From: Coraliomargarita sp. CAG:312
GTDB taxonomy: Bacteria; Verrucomicrobiota; Verrucomicrobiia; Opitutales; Intestinicryptomonadaceae
Reading direction: 5' to 3'
Assembly: GCA_000438015.1 (NCBI GenBank)
Contig: FR901623.1
Span: forward strand, 1 to 15,038
DNA length: 15,038 bases
The position numbers and the translations under genes were made by a program. Shown piece after piece: positions 1 to 7,838 of the stretch. A model generated the notes under the pieces. It worked only from the letters and a program-made list of their open reading frames with translations. It made no database searches and was not told the origin of the DNA. The first letter of the stretch is position 1. Each line of letters opens with the position of its first letter.

Positions 1-41
1 TTATGCACTGGCGTTTTGAAAATAAACCATAATATTACAGC

Positions 42-1328
42 ATGAAAACACCGCTTATTCGAACTGATTTCGGCATTATAGCCGCTAGCCTATTGACGAA
101 CCTATTTCTGTTTGAAGCCAATGCTGAAATAAAAAAAGCCGACGCAGAAAATGGAACCGCCACAAATTACGATGTCGCAGCATATGTATGGCCTGCCTAC
201 CAACCCGAAAAACGCTGGGAGGAATTCGGACTTTTTAAGGATGGCAAAGGTGAATGGGAAAACGTATATAGGGCAAAGCCCAAAAAGCCGGGACACAACC
301 AGCCGTACATTCCGCTATGGGGATACGAACCCGAAGACAATCCGATAGTCGCTGCGCGAAAGATAGACGCATGCCTTGCGGCTGGCATAAATGTCCTTAT
401 TTACGATTGGTATTGGTACGAAGGCAAACCCTTTCTTGAAGGGAGCTTGAATGCCTTTTTGAAGGCTCCGAACAATGAAAGAATGAAATTCGCGTTGATG
501 TGGGCAAACCATGAAATAGACGACCTATGGGAACGTACAGCCCCGATAAAATGCAATGACAAAAACGGTTTTCGAAATATAAGGTCGAAACCTGATGTCA
601 CTTCCGAAGAATTTAGAAACGTGCTCGTGCCGCGTTTTATAGAATTTTTTAAAAAGCCCAACTACTACAAAATAGGCGGCAAGCCGTTATTTCAAATTTT
701 TGCAACGAATAACTTGATAAAATGTTTTGGTTCTGTGGAAAAAGTCCAAGAAGAATTCGACTATTTTGAACAAAAAACAAAAGAAGCGGGATTCCAAGGA
801 TTGGAGCTCCAAGTAAAAGGCGACGCTTTTAAATGGTCATCCGATATCAGAAAATTGAAATTTTCCGGAGTTTTTTACTATAACTGGCTTGAACTCGACC
901 CGTTTAGTTCCAGCTACTGGCAAGACTACTCAGATAAACCGGACAAAGACTATAAACTGTGGGGCGAAACTGCTTACGGCAACTTTGCAAAACTGGCAAA
1001 GCAATATCCTCAAATACAATTTTACGCAAATGTGACTTGCGGCTGGGATACCAACCCGCGTTTTCCCCAAGACGTTTACGTACCCGTAGCAACCGGGAAC
1101 ACCCCCGAACGCTTTGAATATTTTTTGCGTAAGGCAAAAGCCTGGGCGGATAAAAATACGCGCCCGGGAAAGCCGAAGTTAATATTTATAAACGCCTTAA
1201 ATGAATGGACCGAAGGCTGCGTTTTAGAACCTGACGCGCGCAACGGCTACGGCTTTTTGAATGCTGTAGCGCGTGTTTTCGGAGCCCATGGACAAGCGTA
1301 TGCGAGGCAGCCGCAAGACGGGCAATAA
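42..1328 (+). CDS. Secreted glycoside hydrolase family 99-like (WbsX-like) protein
   Basis: Predicted exported (alpha/beta)8-barrel protein of the GH99-like/WbsX group, which acts on alpha-linked glycans or is found beside glycan genes; the exact substrate cannot be read from sequence. Residues 1-28 look like a signal peptide (hydrophobic run, cleavage likely after ANA). Family hallmarks follow in order: AAYVWPAY near 46-53, WGYEPEDNP at 93-101, then AGINVLIYDWYWYEG at 114-128, MWANHE at 153-158, GGKPLFQIF at 212-220, and INALNEWTEG at 383-392. In true GH99 enzymes the equivalent E-W-x-E-G stretch carries the catalytic acids, so E388 and E391 are the candidates here. The length of 428 residues suits a single-domain member. 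No Shine-Dalgarno sequence precedes the ATG; a TAATAT box lies 6 nt upstream. It stands alone, with sdhC 548 nt downstream. The fold family is confident, the enzymatic activity is inferred. Confidence 0.85.
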   Translation: MKTPLIRTDFGIIAASLLTNLFLFEANAEIKKADAENGTATNYDVAAYVWPAYQPEKRWEEFGLFKDGKGEWENVYRAKPKKPGHNQPYIPLWGYEPEDNPIVAARKIDACLAAGINVLIYDWYWYEGKPFLEGSLNAFLKAPNNERMKFALMWANHEIDDLWERTAPIKCNDKNGFRNIRSKPDVTSEEFRNVLVPRFIEFFKKPNYYKIGGKPLFQIFATNNLIKCFGSVEKVQEEFDYFEQKTKEAGFQGLELQVKGDAFKWSSDIRKLKFSGVFYYNWLELDPFSSSYWQDYSDKPDKDYKLWGETAYGNFAKLAKQYPQIQFYANVTCGWDTNPRFPQDVYVPVATGNTPERFEYFLRKAKAWADKNTRPGKPKLIFINALNEWTEGCVLEPDARNGYGFLNAVARVFGAHGQAYARQPQDGQ

Positions 1329-1390
1329 TAAAGGAACGACTCTCTGTGCGTAAGATGAAAAATAAGTGAAAAAATCGGGTAAAAAAACTC

Positions 1391-1752
1391 TTACAAAAAA
1401 TCCGAGACTGCGTCGCCTTCTTTCCAATTTTCAGCAACAACCTGCACTGTGCCCGGCGGAAGACGCCCATGCGCAGAAACTGCTTTTAGAAGCTGGATTT
1501 GAGCTTGTTTTGGCCCGTTTATGCAAGCTTTTATGTTTCGTTAAATTTCACATCAGATTGCGCCCATGTGTGTCGGCCATATTTCAAGCTTGTCCGTCCC
1601 GTATTTATGGCTTTGCCCAATTTACTGCCATCCAGTTCCGGCTCCATCCATCTTGCGCGCGCTGCCAATCTATAGACACCTCCATTTAAAACATGGAAAT
1701 CTAAAAATTCCAAAAAATCCAAAAAAGACGTCGTAAACGCTTTGTCCGCCAT
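1391..1752 (-). pseudogene. Possible decayed protein gene, frames broken (unknown function)
   Basis: This is the main content of the 548-nt gap between the GH99-like gene and sdhC. On the minus strand an open frame starts at an ATG at 1752-1750 (MADKAFTTSFLDFLEF...) and reads well through WMEPELDGSKLGKAINTGR to a stop near 1531. In the frame shifted by one base, from about 1525 down to a stop at 1391-1393, there are about 44 codons with protein-like composition, including HGRLPPGTVQVVAEN and ending WKEGDAVSDFL. The two pieces meet within about 10 nt, as expected for a gene broken by an indel. I do not recognise the family, and short open frames also occur by chance. The opposite-strand frame (1366-1689, GTG start) has a less protein-like composition and is not called. 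From 1329 to 1390 nothing else is visible. Confidence 0.3.
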
Positions 1753-1802
1753 AAACATTCGGTAAAAAATATAGGATTTGAGGAAATTTTATAAAAGAAA
1801 GG

Positions 1803-1862
1803 TTGAAAGTTTAGGGAGGATTTGCATTATTAAAAACTTCATAAATTTTTTAGCAATATAAT
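1803..1862 (+). promoter_or_regulatory. Candidate sdhCAB promoter region
   Basis: Two possible promoters precede sdhC. The first has TTGAAA at 1803-1808 and CATTAT at 1825-1830, spaced 16 nt. The second is a perfect TATAAT at 1857-1862 with no good -35 box; its transcript would start about 8 nt before the sdhC ATG. Between 1759 and 1876 the DNA is AT-rich and has no other gene. An AGGGAGGA run at 1813-1820 is too far from the ATG to be its ribosome-binding site. These are pattern matches only. Confidence 0.3.
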
Positions 1863-1876
1863 CGAAACTAAAAATC

Positions 1877-2707
1877 ATGGGTACTATAAAGAAATCGATT
1901 CTATCATCACTCGTAAAGAAGTTTGTGATGGCGATAACCGGCTTTGTGCTGGCATCATTCCTGTTGGTGCATATGCTCGGCAATTTGCAGACGCTAGAAG
2001 GCGGCCCGCACGCTATAAACGCATACGCAAATTTCCTGCAAACGCTGCCTTGGGAATTTCTCTGGGGCTTCAGATGCGCTCTAGCGGCGTGTTTCGTGCT
2101 TCACTTTTTGATGGCATACCTGTTGGTTGTGGAAAACAACAAGGCGCGCCCGCAAACTTACGCGGTGAAAAAGAACCTGGCATCGACTTTCGCCTCGCGC
2201 ACCATGATTTACACCGGAACTATAGTGATAGCTTTCGGAATAATACATATATTGCATTACACCATGCTAAAGCTGAACCCGGAATTTAAAGTTCTCGACT
2301 GGGTGGCAACAAGCGGAATGTACGAAGGCAAAACATTGCACGACGTCTACGCAATGATGATTTTGGGATTTTCCAATACGTGGGTTTCGCTGGCGTATAT
2401 ATTTTCAATGGTAGTTATCGGATTCCACCTTTCCCACGGAGTTTCGAGTATGTTCCAGAGCGTTGGTTTCCGCGACGAAAAATGGAGATACCGCTTAAAC
2501 GCGATTGCCGTGGCGTACTGCGTTGTAATTGCGGCAGGCTTCTCGATAAATCCGGCAGCCGTTTTAATTTCAAAATACACTCCCCTCGAAATTATGCCTG
2601 TTAACGAAGTGGTTTCGCAGATTGAAAAACAAAAAGCCGAAGGCAAATCTCCGATTTTCGTCAATTACGACTTTCTAAAATCGGACTGCACCGCAGCAAA
2701 AAAATAA
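1877..2707 (+). CDS. sdhC: Succinate dehydrogenase/fumarate reductase cytochrome b subunit (b558 family)
   Basis: Membrane anchor of complex II. It passes electrons between the iron-sulfur subunit and the quinone pool, probably menaquinone, through bound heme. Five hydrophobic segments are visible (about 17-35, 61-85, 108-130, 157-182, 205-228), the topology of the single-anchor type B enzymes of Bacteroidetes, Chlamydiae, Bacillus and Epsilonproteobacteria. Candidate heme-ligand histidines fall in the helices: H32 (LVHMLGN), H76, H124 or H127, and H184 or H187 in FHLSHGVSSMFQS, a typical motif of this family. The length of 276 residues is slightly above the usual 200-260 because of a hydrophilic C-terminal tail from about 232. 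It is the first gene of the operon, 21 nt before sdhA. No separate SdhD is present, as expected for this type. There is no clear Shine-Dalgarno sequence. Confidence 0.93.
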   Translation: MGTIKKSILSSLVKKFVMAITGFVLASFLLVHMLGNLQTLEGGPHAINAYANFLQTLPWEFLWGFRCALAACFVLHFLMAYLLVVENNKARPQTYAVKKNLASTFASRTMIYTGTIVIAFGIIHILHYTMLKLNPEFKVLDWVATSGMYEGKTLHDVYAMMILGFSNTWVSLAYIFSMVVIGFHLSHGVSSMFQSVGFRDEKWRYRLNAIAVAYCVVIAAGFSINPAAVLISKYTPLEIMPVNEVVSQIEKQKAEGKSPIFVNYDFLKSDCTAAKK

Positions 2708-2728
2708 TTTTTAACACAAGGCAAAACT

Positions 2729-4657
2729 ATGAATTTGGATTCTAAAATTCCGGAAGGACCGATTGCAGAAAAGTGGTCCAACTTTAAGTTCCACGCAAAA
2801 TTGGTAAACCCGTCAAACCGCCGCAAATTCCACGTGATTGTTGTCGGAAGCGGGTTGGCTGGCGCAAGCGCCGCCGCAAGCCTCGCCGAACAAGGCTATA
2901 ATGTTTCCTGCTTCTGCTACCAAGACAGCCCACGCCGCGCGCACTCAATTGCGGCGCAAGGCGGAATCAATGCAGCGAAGAACTACCAAAACGACGGCGA
3001 CAGCATTTACAGGCTTTTTTATGACACAGTAAAAGGCGGAGACTTCCGTTCCCGCGAGGCTAATGTTTACCGTTTGGCGGAAGTAAGCGTAAATATCATA
3101 GACCAGTGCGTAGCCCAAGGCGTTCCATTCGCGAGAGAATACGGCGGACTATTGGCAAACCGCTCTTTCGGAGGCGCGCAGGTAAGCCGCACGTTCTACG
3201 CCCGTGGACAAACGGGGCAGCAGCTGCTGTTGGGCGCATATTCCGCGCTGCAAAGGCAAATAGGGCTAGGCAAGGTTAAAATGTATACCCGCCGCGAAAT
3301 GCTCGATTTGGTAAAAGTAGACGGGCACGCAAAGGGAATAATTGTACGCAACCTTTTGGACGGCAAAATAGAGCGCTATTCCGGAGACGCAGTTCTTCTC
3401 TGCACTGGAGGATACGGAAATGTATTCTATCTTTCAACCAACGCCCAAGGATGCAGCGTGACGGCGGCATACCGCTGCTACAAGCGCGGCGCAGGCTTTG
3501 CCAATCCTTGCTTCACCCAAATACACCCGACTTGCATTCCCCAACACGGAAACCAGCAGAGCAAACTCACCCTCATGAGCGAATCGCTGCGCAACGACGG
3601 ACGCGTTTGGGTCCCCAAGAAGGCGGAAGACTGCTCTAAAGATCCAAACGACATCCCGGAAGAAGACCGCGACTATTACCTGGAGAGAAAATATCCGAGC
3701 TTTGGAAACCTAGCCCCCCGCGATATTTCGTCACGCGCGGCAAAAGAAGCGTGCGACGACAAGCGCGGAGTAGGCCCAATGGTAAACGGCGAGCGCCGCG
3801 GAGTCTATCTTGACTTTGCAGACGCAATAAAGCGCGACGGTCTCAAAACCATCGAAGAAAAATACGGCAACCTGTTTGAGATGTATGAGCGCATTACCGG
3901 CGAAAACGCCTATAAGACTCCTATGCGCATATATCCGGCATCGCACTATACCATGGGCGGGCTATGGGTCGACTACAATCTTGAAAGCACAATTCCGGGC
4001 TTGTTCGTTCTTGGAGAAGCCAACTTCTCCGACCACGGAGCCAACCGCCTTGGAGCTTCCGCACTAATGCAGGGATTGGCGGACGGATATTTTGTGATTC
4101 CGTATACCCTTCCCAACTATCTGGCGCGCGAAGGTGCAAAAAATATTTCGACAGACCGCGCAGAATTCGACGAAGCTGAAAAGGAAGTAAAGGACAAAAT
4201 TGCCAAACTTATGGCAGTAAAGGGAACAAAAAGCCCGCGGCAATTCCATATAGAGCTAGGCAAGGTAATGTGGGAATACTGCGGAATGGCCCGTTCAGAA
4301 GAAAGCTTGAAGAAAGCCTTGGAATTAATCCCGCAAATACGCGAAAGATTCTGGAAAGACGTGCGCGTAGTCGGCGAGGAAGATACGCTCAACAACGAGC
4401 TTGAACGTGCCGGAAGAGTTGCGGACTTCCTAGAGTTCGCCGAAATTATGGTACTCGACGCCCTAAACCGCTGCGAGAGCTGCGGCGCGCACTTCCGCGT
4501 TGAATATCAAACAGAAGACGGAGAAGCCAAGCGCAACGACGCCGAATACTCTTACGCCGCTGTTTGGGAATACGCCGGAGAAGGCAAAGCGCCGATACTC
4601 CATAAAGAACCTATCACGCACGACGAAGTAAAACCCGTTGTCCGCTCATATAAATAA
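2729..4657 (+). CDS. sdhA: Succinate dehydrogenase/fumarate reductase flavoprotein subunit
   Basis: Catalytic subunit of complex II, interconverting succinate and fumarate on the cytoplasmic face of the membrane. The dinucleotide-binding GxGxxG-type loop VVGSGLAGASAA starts at residue 38. H72 in RRAHSIAAQGGINAA is the expected covalent FAD attachment site. Active-site motifs follow: HPTCIP at 266-271, RDISSRA at 331-337 with the proton-shuttle arginine, HYTMGG at 406-411, and GANRLGASAL at 437-446. The C-terminal domain ends with a CESCGAHFR motif near 580, usual for long bacterial SdhA/FrdA proteins. The length of 642 residues fits the non-proteobacterial type B subfamily. An AAGG at 2718-2721 gives a plausible ribosome-binding site 7 nt before the ATG. 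Direction of reaction (oxidase or fumarate reductase) cannot be told from sequence. It lies between sdhC and sdhB in one operon. Confidence 0.97.
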   Translation: MNLDSKIPEGPIAEKWSNFKFHAKLVNPSNRRKFHVIVVGSGLAGASAAASLAEQGYNVSCFCYQDSPRRAHSIAAQGGINAAKNYQNDGDSIYRLFYDTVKGGDFRSREANVYRLAEVSVNIIDQCVAQGVPFAREYGGLLANRSFGGAQVSRTFYARGQTGQQLLLGAYSALQRQIGLGKVKMYTRREMLDLVKVDGHAKGIIVRNLLDGKIERYSGDAVLLCTGGYGNVFYLSTNAQGCSVTAAYRCYKRGAGFANPCFTQIHPTCIPQHGNQQSKLTLMSESLRNDGRVWVPKKAEDCSKDPNDIPEEDRDYYLERKYPSFGNLAPRDISSRAAKEACDDKRGVGPMVNGERRGVYLDFADAIKRDGLKTIEEKYGNLFEMYERITGENAYKTPMRIYPASHYTMGGLWVDYNLESTIPGLFVLGEANFSDHGANRLGASALMQGLADGYFVIPYTLPNYLAREGAKNISTDRAEFDEAEKEVKDKIAKLMAVKGTKSPRQFHIELGKVMWEYCGMARSEESLKKALELIPQIRERFWKDVRVVGEEDTLNNELERAGRVADFLEFAEIMVLDALNRCESCGAHFRVEYQTEDGEAKRNDAEYSYAAVWEYAGEGKAPILHKEPITHDEVKPVVRSYK

Positions 4658-4675
4658 GATAAACAAATTTAATTT

Positions 4676-4681
4676 AGGAAA
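4676..4681 (+). promoter_or_regulatory. Shine-Dalgarno site deciding the sdhB start
   Basis: AGGAAA lies 4 nt (AGGA 6 nt) before the ATG at 4686. It favours this start over an in-frame ATG at 4638, which lies inside the end of sdhA, has no such site, and would add 16 residues (MSAHINKINK...) not expected in SdhB. Confidence 0.6.
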
Positions 4682-4685
4682 TCAG

Positions 4686-5435
4686 ATGAAAGTACATCTT
4701 AAAGTTTGGACGCAAAAAAACAGCAACGAAAAGGGACGCTTCGTAAAGTACACGGTTGACAACGTCAGCCCCGACAGCTCCTTCCTGGAAATGTTCGACA
4801 TCTTAAACGAACAACTCGTAGCCGAGAATAAAGAGCCTATTGCATTCGACCACGACTGCCGCGAAGGCATTTGCGGAATGTGTTCTATGACAATCAATGG
4901 CATCCCACACGGCCCTGAACGCCGCACCACAGTATGCCAATTGCACATGCGCAAATTCAAAGATGGAGACACAATTGTTGTCGAACCTTGGAGAGCCGGC
5001 CCGTTCCCGGTAAAAAAAGACTTGGTTGTGTCGCGCGACGCCTTGGACCAAATCCAGCAGGCTGGCGGTTTCATTACCGCACGCACGGGTTCCGCTCAAG
5101 ACGCGAACGAAGTTCTTATACCCAAGGACACCGTTGAAAAGGCAATGGACGCTGCAGCATGCATAGGCTGCGGAGCCTGCGTGGCAGCCTGCCCTAACGC
5201 GGCTGCAATGTTGTTTACAGCGGCAAAAGTCGCGCATTTGAACTATCTGCCGCAAGGAGCCCCGGAAAAAGACAGGCGCACAATAGCGATGGTTGAAAAA
5301 ATGGACGAACTTGGATTCGGAAATTGTTCCAACTACGGAGAATGCCAGGCAGTATGCCCCAAGGGAATCACGTTGGACTTCATCGCCAAGATGAACCGCG
5401 ACTATGCCATAGCAAAAGCCAAGCAAATGGCGTAA
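4686..5435 (+). CDS. sdhB: Succinate dehydrogenase/fumarate reductase iron-sulfur subunit
   Basis: Electron-transfer subunit of complex II, wiring FAD in SdhA to heme and quinone in SdhC through three iron-sulfur centres. The N-terminal plant-type ferredoxin domain carries the [2Fe-2S] ligands C58, C63, C66 and C84 (DHDCREGICGMC...VC). The C-terminal helical domain has CIGCGACVAACP with C159, C162, C165 and C169, then C214, C220 and C224 (CSNYGEC..VCP), the spacing used for the [4Fe-4S] and [3Fe-4S] centres. From the chosen start it is 249 residues, normal for the family. The gap to sdhA is 28 nt, so the genes are co-transcribed. All cluster ligands are intact, so the complex should work. A symmetrical terminator follows 27 nt after the stop. 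Confidence 0.96.
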   Translation: MKVHLKVWTQKNSNEKGRFVKYTVDNVSPDSSFLEMFDILNEQLVAENKEPIAFDHDCREGICGMCSMTINGIPHGPERRTTVCQLHMRKFKDGDTIVVEPWRAGPFPVKKDLVVSRDALDQIQQAGGFITARTGSAQDANEVLIPKDTVEKAMDAAACIGCGACVAACPNAAAMLFTAAKVAHLNYLPQGAPEKDRRTIAMVEKMDELGFGNCSNYGECQAVCPKGITLDFIAKMNRDYAIAKAKQMA

Positions 5436-5462
5436 AGTTTTCATAAACTTAAAAAAAAAAAG

Positions 5463-5498
5463 AAAGGATTACATGTTTATGTAATCCTTTTTTATTTT
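5463..5498. terminator. Bidirectional intrinsic terminator after sdhB
   Basis: A perfect 12-bp stem, AAAGGATTACAT at 5463-5474 and its complement at 5479-5490, encloses a GTTT loop. A T-rich run follows on the plus strand to 5498, and a run of A (5451-5460) precedes it, giving a U-tract on the minus strand as well. It can end both sdhCAB and the converging acetyltransferase gene. Confidence 0.9.
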
Positions 5499-5523
5499 GC
5501 TTAAAGTAAAGCTCTCGATATAA

Positions 5524-6033
5524 TTAATTTACGTCTAATGACATAATGTAGTCTGTCATAAGATAGCCGTTTCCTATGTCAAAATCGCCTTCAAAGATTT
5601 TTTTCATCCCCATTTTTGTATAGAATTTAAGGGCTTTTGAATTATACCTATTTACATTCAATTCAATCTTTCCAGCACGCTCTGATTTAGACTGTTTTAC
5701 AAAATCGACAGCCTTTTCAAACATCAATTTCCCAATTCCTTTACCTTGAAATTCGGGCAGCAAATAAATTTTCTGGAGATGAAACAAGTCCTCTCCCTGC
5801 TTTTCAACCGAAAAATACCCGCATTCTTTTGAATCCCAATAACAAATAAAATAAGTATGGTTATTTTGCATCTGTCCGGAGATATTCGCCGGAGAATACA
5901 TCCAGTTCATCATGAACACAATTTGGTCGGGAGTTAAAAGCCCCCGGTAAGTTGCAGGAAACGCCAGCCATGCAAGGCGGTTTATAGTTTCGATGTCGCT
6001 TTTGCTATTTTCAGCTTTTTTTACACTAAACAT
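5524..6033 (-). CDS. GNAT family N-acetyltransferase
   Basis: Cytoplasmic acetyltransferase of the GCN5-related fold, moving an acetyl group from acetyl-CoA to an amine; the substrate is not evident. The acetyl-CoA pyrophosphate-binding motif A is seen in YLLPEFQGKGIGKLMF, with the Q-x-x-G-x-G core at residues 96-101. Motif B is seen in LNVNRYNSKALKFYTKMGM at about 125-143, where N and Y of the ALKFYTK helix are usual for the family. The 169-residue length is typical. The upstream sequence has AAAGG 3 nt before the ATG, a close but possible ribosome-binding site. It is transcribed toward sdhB and shares the terminator at 5463-5498. A hairpin at 6076-6108 separates it from the PEP-CTERM gene upstream, so it probably has its own promoter within about 6034-6075. 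It could act on a small molecule or on a protein N-terminus. Confidence 0.88.
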   Translation of the reverse strand: MFSVKKAENSKSDIETINRLAWLAFPATYRGLLTPDQIVFMMNWMYSPANISGQMQNNHTYFICYWDSKECGYFSVEKQGEDLFHLQKIYLLPEFQGKGIGKLMFEKAVDFVKQSKSERAGKIELNVNRYNSKALKFYTKMGMKKIFEGDFDIGNGYLMTDYIMSLDVN

Positions 6034-6068
6034 AATGCCTTTAAAATTATTACTTTCAATCCTGTCTT

Positions 6069-6108
6069 AAAAGAAAAAAATGCGCGCCAACTTAAGGCGC
6101 GCATTTTT
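6069..6108 (-). terminator. Intrinsic terminator of the PEP-CTERM gene
   Basis: A 13-bp perfect stem pairs 6076-6088 (AAAAATGCGCGCC) with 6096-6108 around a 7-nt loop. Read on the minus strand, the GC-rich stem is followed by a run of T (complement of 6073-6080), a good rho-independent terminator 16 nt after the stop codon of the gene at 6125-7756. Confidence 0.88.
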
Positions 6109-6124
6109 AGTGCATATCAAAATT

Positions 6125-7756
6125 TTACTTTTTCCTGCGCGAAGCAAACAACAGCGCGACCAAGCCAAACAATGCAGCAAACATTGCAGGTTCCGGGACT
6201 GCCTGTACATATGAAACCCATAAACCGTCGTCGCGTATTTCGAAAAGAGGATTATAGGTTTTATCTCCGACTATAAAGCTATTTGCAGAAAATTCGTCGC
6301 TCGTAAAATCAGCGATTTTGTTCTCATTATCCCATGCTAACAGCTGGACAAAAGTGTCTATGATAGATTCGAGATCACCGGATATTTCAAAATTCATTTT
6401 AGCGCCGTCAAGAAAGTCTATATCCTTCTTTAATGTCCCCGACAAAGTCAATTTGTCGGCACTGCCGTCTTTAACATATGTCAATATGGTTCCGTCATAG
6501 TACACCAAATCGGAAAACATCATATTAGCCTGTCCAGGATTTTTCTCAGACGCAAGCAAAGATCCAAATTTTCCGCCGTACATCTTCAAGTCTCCCCTTG
6601 AATATGTAAGGGCTTCCACAGAATTGCTCATGTTCACCTGCAAAGTCCCGCTATAAACAGAAACCCCTCCGCTTATGCAGAATTTTTCTCCGGTAAACTT
6701 TTGAGACCCGGCTCCAGCCATCACAATCATGGTGCGGACTCTTTGTCCTTCGACAGGAGTTGAATTATTATAAAGGTCGAAAATCCAGCTGTTGCTTGAA
6801 TAATTGCTGGAAGAATCGTTTGTAAGTTTTAGAATAGATAAAGAATCGGTAGTAGTTGTCGAGGACACATCGTTTGAAAGCGTCCCCCAGACTCCATTTA
6901 TACCATTTATGGAAACTATACTCACTGATCCCACTACATCTGAGCGAGTTCTGCTTGACAAATATAGGGTCGGATTTTGATATCCGATTCCGGCATCCCC
7001 GCCTTGCGGCTTAGCTGCGCCCAAAACTTCAACCGTAGGCGCTGCGCCTGTATTCAAGAGATATTGCGCATATTCATCAACTGTAGCATACGATGTTCCA
7101 TCATAATCGTATCCCGTATTAAACGAAACTGAAGAATTATAGCGCGCTATTAAATTGCCCTCAATGCGCACAGATTTCAAGGAAGCTTTCCACGAAGTTG
7201 TAGAGTTCCCATCGCCTCCAAACTGCAAACGCCCAGCGGATATAGTAGCGTTTCCGTCCTCTGCAAGCTCGCCAACAACAACATCGCCCTTTACCACGAT
7301 TGTTGGAGCCTGTTCTGCACCATTTCCGCTATATGTAAATCTCGCAGTACTAGCGCCGGCGTTTGCATTAGTCCCGCGATACTTGTATAAATTTCCGTTT
7401 ATGGTTAAAGTAGTATTCACAGATAGGGCAAGATTTGATGAAAAGTTGTTTTGAATAGTAAAATCATTCACAACAGTAGTTCCCCAAAAAACACAATCCT
7501 TACCTTCTCCGGGCAAATAAATATATTCAGTTTTGTCTTCGTTTGTGGATAGGTCGAAAAAGACATTATCCGAAGCGGTTGGAGCACGGTTGTAAAACGT
7601 AGTACCATCTGCAGCAACCCAAGCATCAGAGTCCGTAAAGCCATGGTTGCTCCCGACTGGATTGCCTTCCACAGTATTGTGAAAGTACATGTCGTCAGCG
7701 TGGGACGCAAACGCAAAAATCATAGAAAAGATAAATAATGGGGCTGTATGTTTCAT
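6125..7756 (-). CDS. Secreted PEP-CTERM sorting domain protein
   Basis: Exported protein of unknown function with a sorting tail. It starts with a signal peptide (residues 1-20, MKHTAPLFIFSMIFAFASHA). The body (about 21-515) is rich in Gly, Asn, Ser, Thr and short hydrophobic strands, such as ALSVNTTLTINGNLY and APTIVVKGDVVVGE, which suggests a repetitive beta-helix or beta-solenoid passenger. The C-terminus is a textbook PEP-CTERM signal: VPEP at 520-523, a hydrophobic helix FAALFGLVALLFA, and the terminal RRKK cluster. In known systems an exosortase (EpsH/XrtA type) cleaves this tail and the protein goes to the cell surface or matrix; no exosortase lies in this window. It is a single gene with its own candidate promoter and terminator. 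No enzymatic motif was recognised in the body. Confidence 0.88.
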   Translation of the reverse strand: MKHTAPLFIFSMIFAFASHADDMYFHNTVEGNPVGSNHGFTDSDAWVAADGTTFYNRAPTASDNVFFDLSTNEDKTEYIYLPGEGKDCVFWGTTVVNDFTIQNNFSSNLALSVNTTLTINGNLYKYRGTNANAGASTARFTYSGNGAEQAPTIVVKGDVVVGELAEDGNATISAGRLQFGGDGNSTTSWKASLKSVRIEGNLIARYNSSVSFNTGYDYDGTSYATVDEYAQYLLNTGAAPTVEVLGAAKPQGGDAGIGYQNPTLYLSSRTRSDVVGSVSIVSINGINGVWGTLSNDVSSTTTTDSLSILKLTNDSSSNYSSNSWIFDLYNNSTPVEGQRVRTMIVMAGAGSQKFTGEKFCISGGVSVYSGTLQVNMSNSVEALTYSRGDLKMYGGKFGSLLASEKNPGQANMMFSDLVYYDGTILTYVKDGSADKLTLSGTLKKDIDFLDGAKMNFEISGDLESIIDTFVQLLAWDNENKIADFTSDEFSANSFIVGDKTYNPLFEIRDDGLWVSYVQAVPEPAMFAALFGLVALLFASRRKK

Positions 7757-7810
7757 TTTTGAATTATTATTAATGTGCAGAGCTGAAAGCTATTTAATTT
7801 ATTTAGCTTA

Positions 7811-7838
7811 AATATATTGCTATCATTGGATTTGTAAA
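7811..7838 (-). promoter_or_regulatory. Candidate promoter of the PEP-CTERM gene
   Basis: On the minus strand TTTACA (7838-7833) and TATATT (7816-7811) are spaced 16 nt, close to a sigma-70 type promoter, about 55 nt before the ATG at 7756. The surrounding DNA (7757-7869) is very AT-rich and other -10-like sites exist, so this is only a best guess. Confidence 0.3.

Noticed and set aside
1366..1689. 107-residue plus-strand frame with GTG start before sdhC
   Set aside because: Composition is not protein-like and there is no ribosome-binding site; the minus strand of the same DNA reads better as broken coding sequence.
4638..4685. Upstream in-frame ATG for sdhB adding 16 residues
   Set aside because: It overlaps the end of sdhA, has no ribosome-binding site, and the residues do not resemble an SdhB N-terminus; ATG 4686 has AGGAAA in place.
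4803..5444. 213-residue minus-strand frame opposite sdhB
   Set aside because: It lies wholly over sdhB, whose cluster-binding motifs are intact; it shows no recognisable domain and has shadow-type composition.
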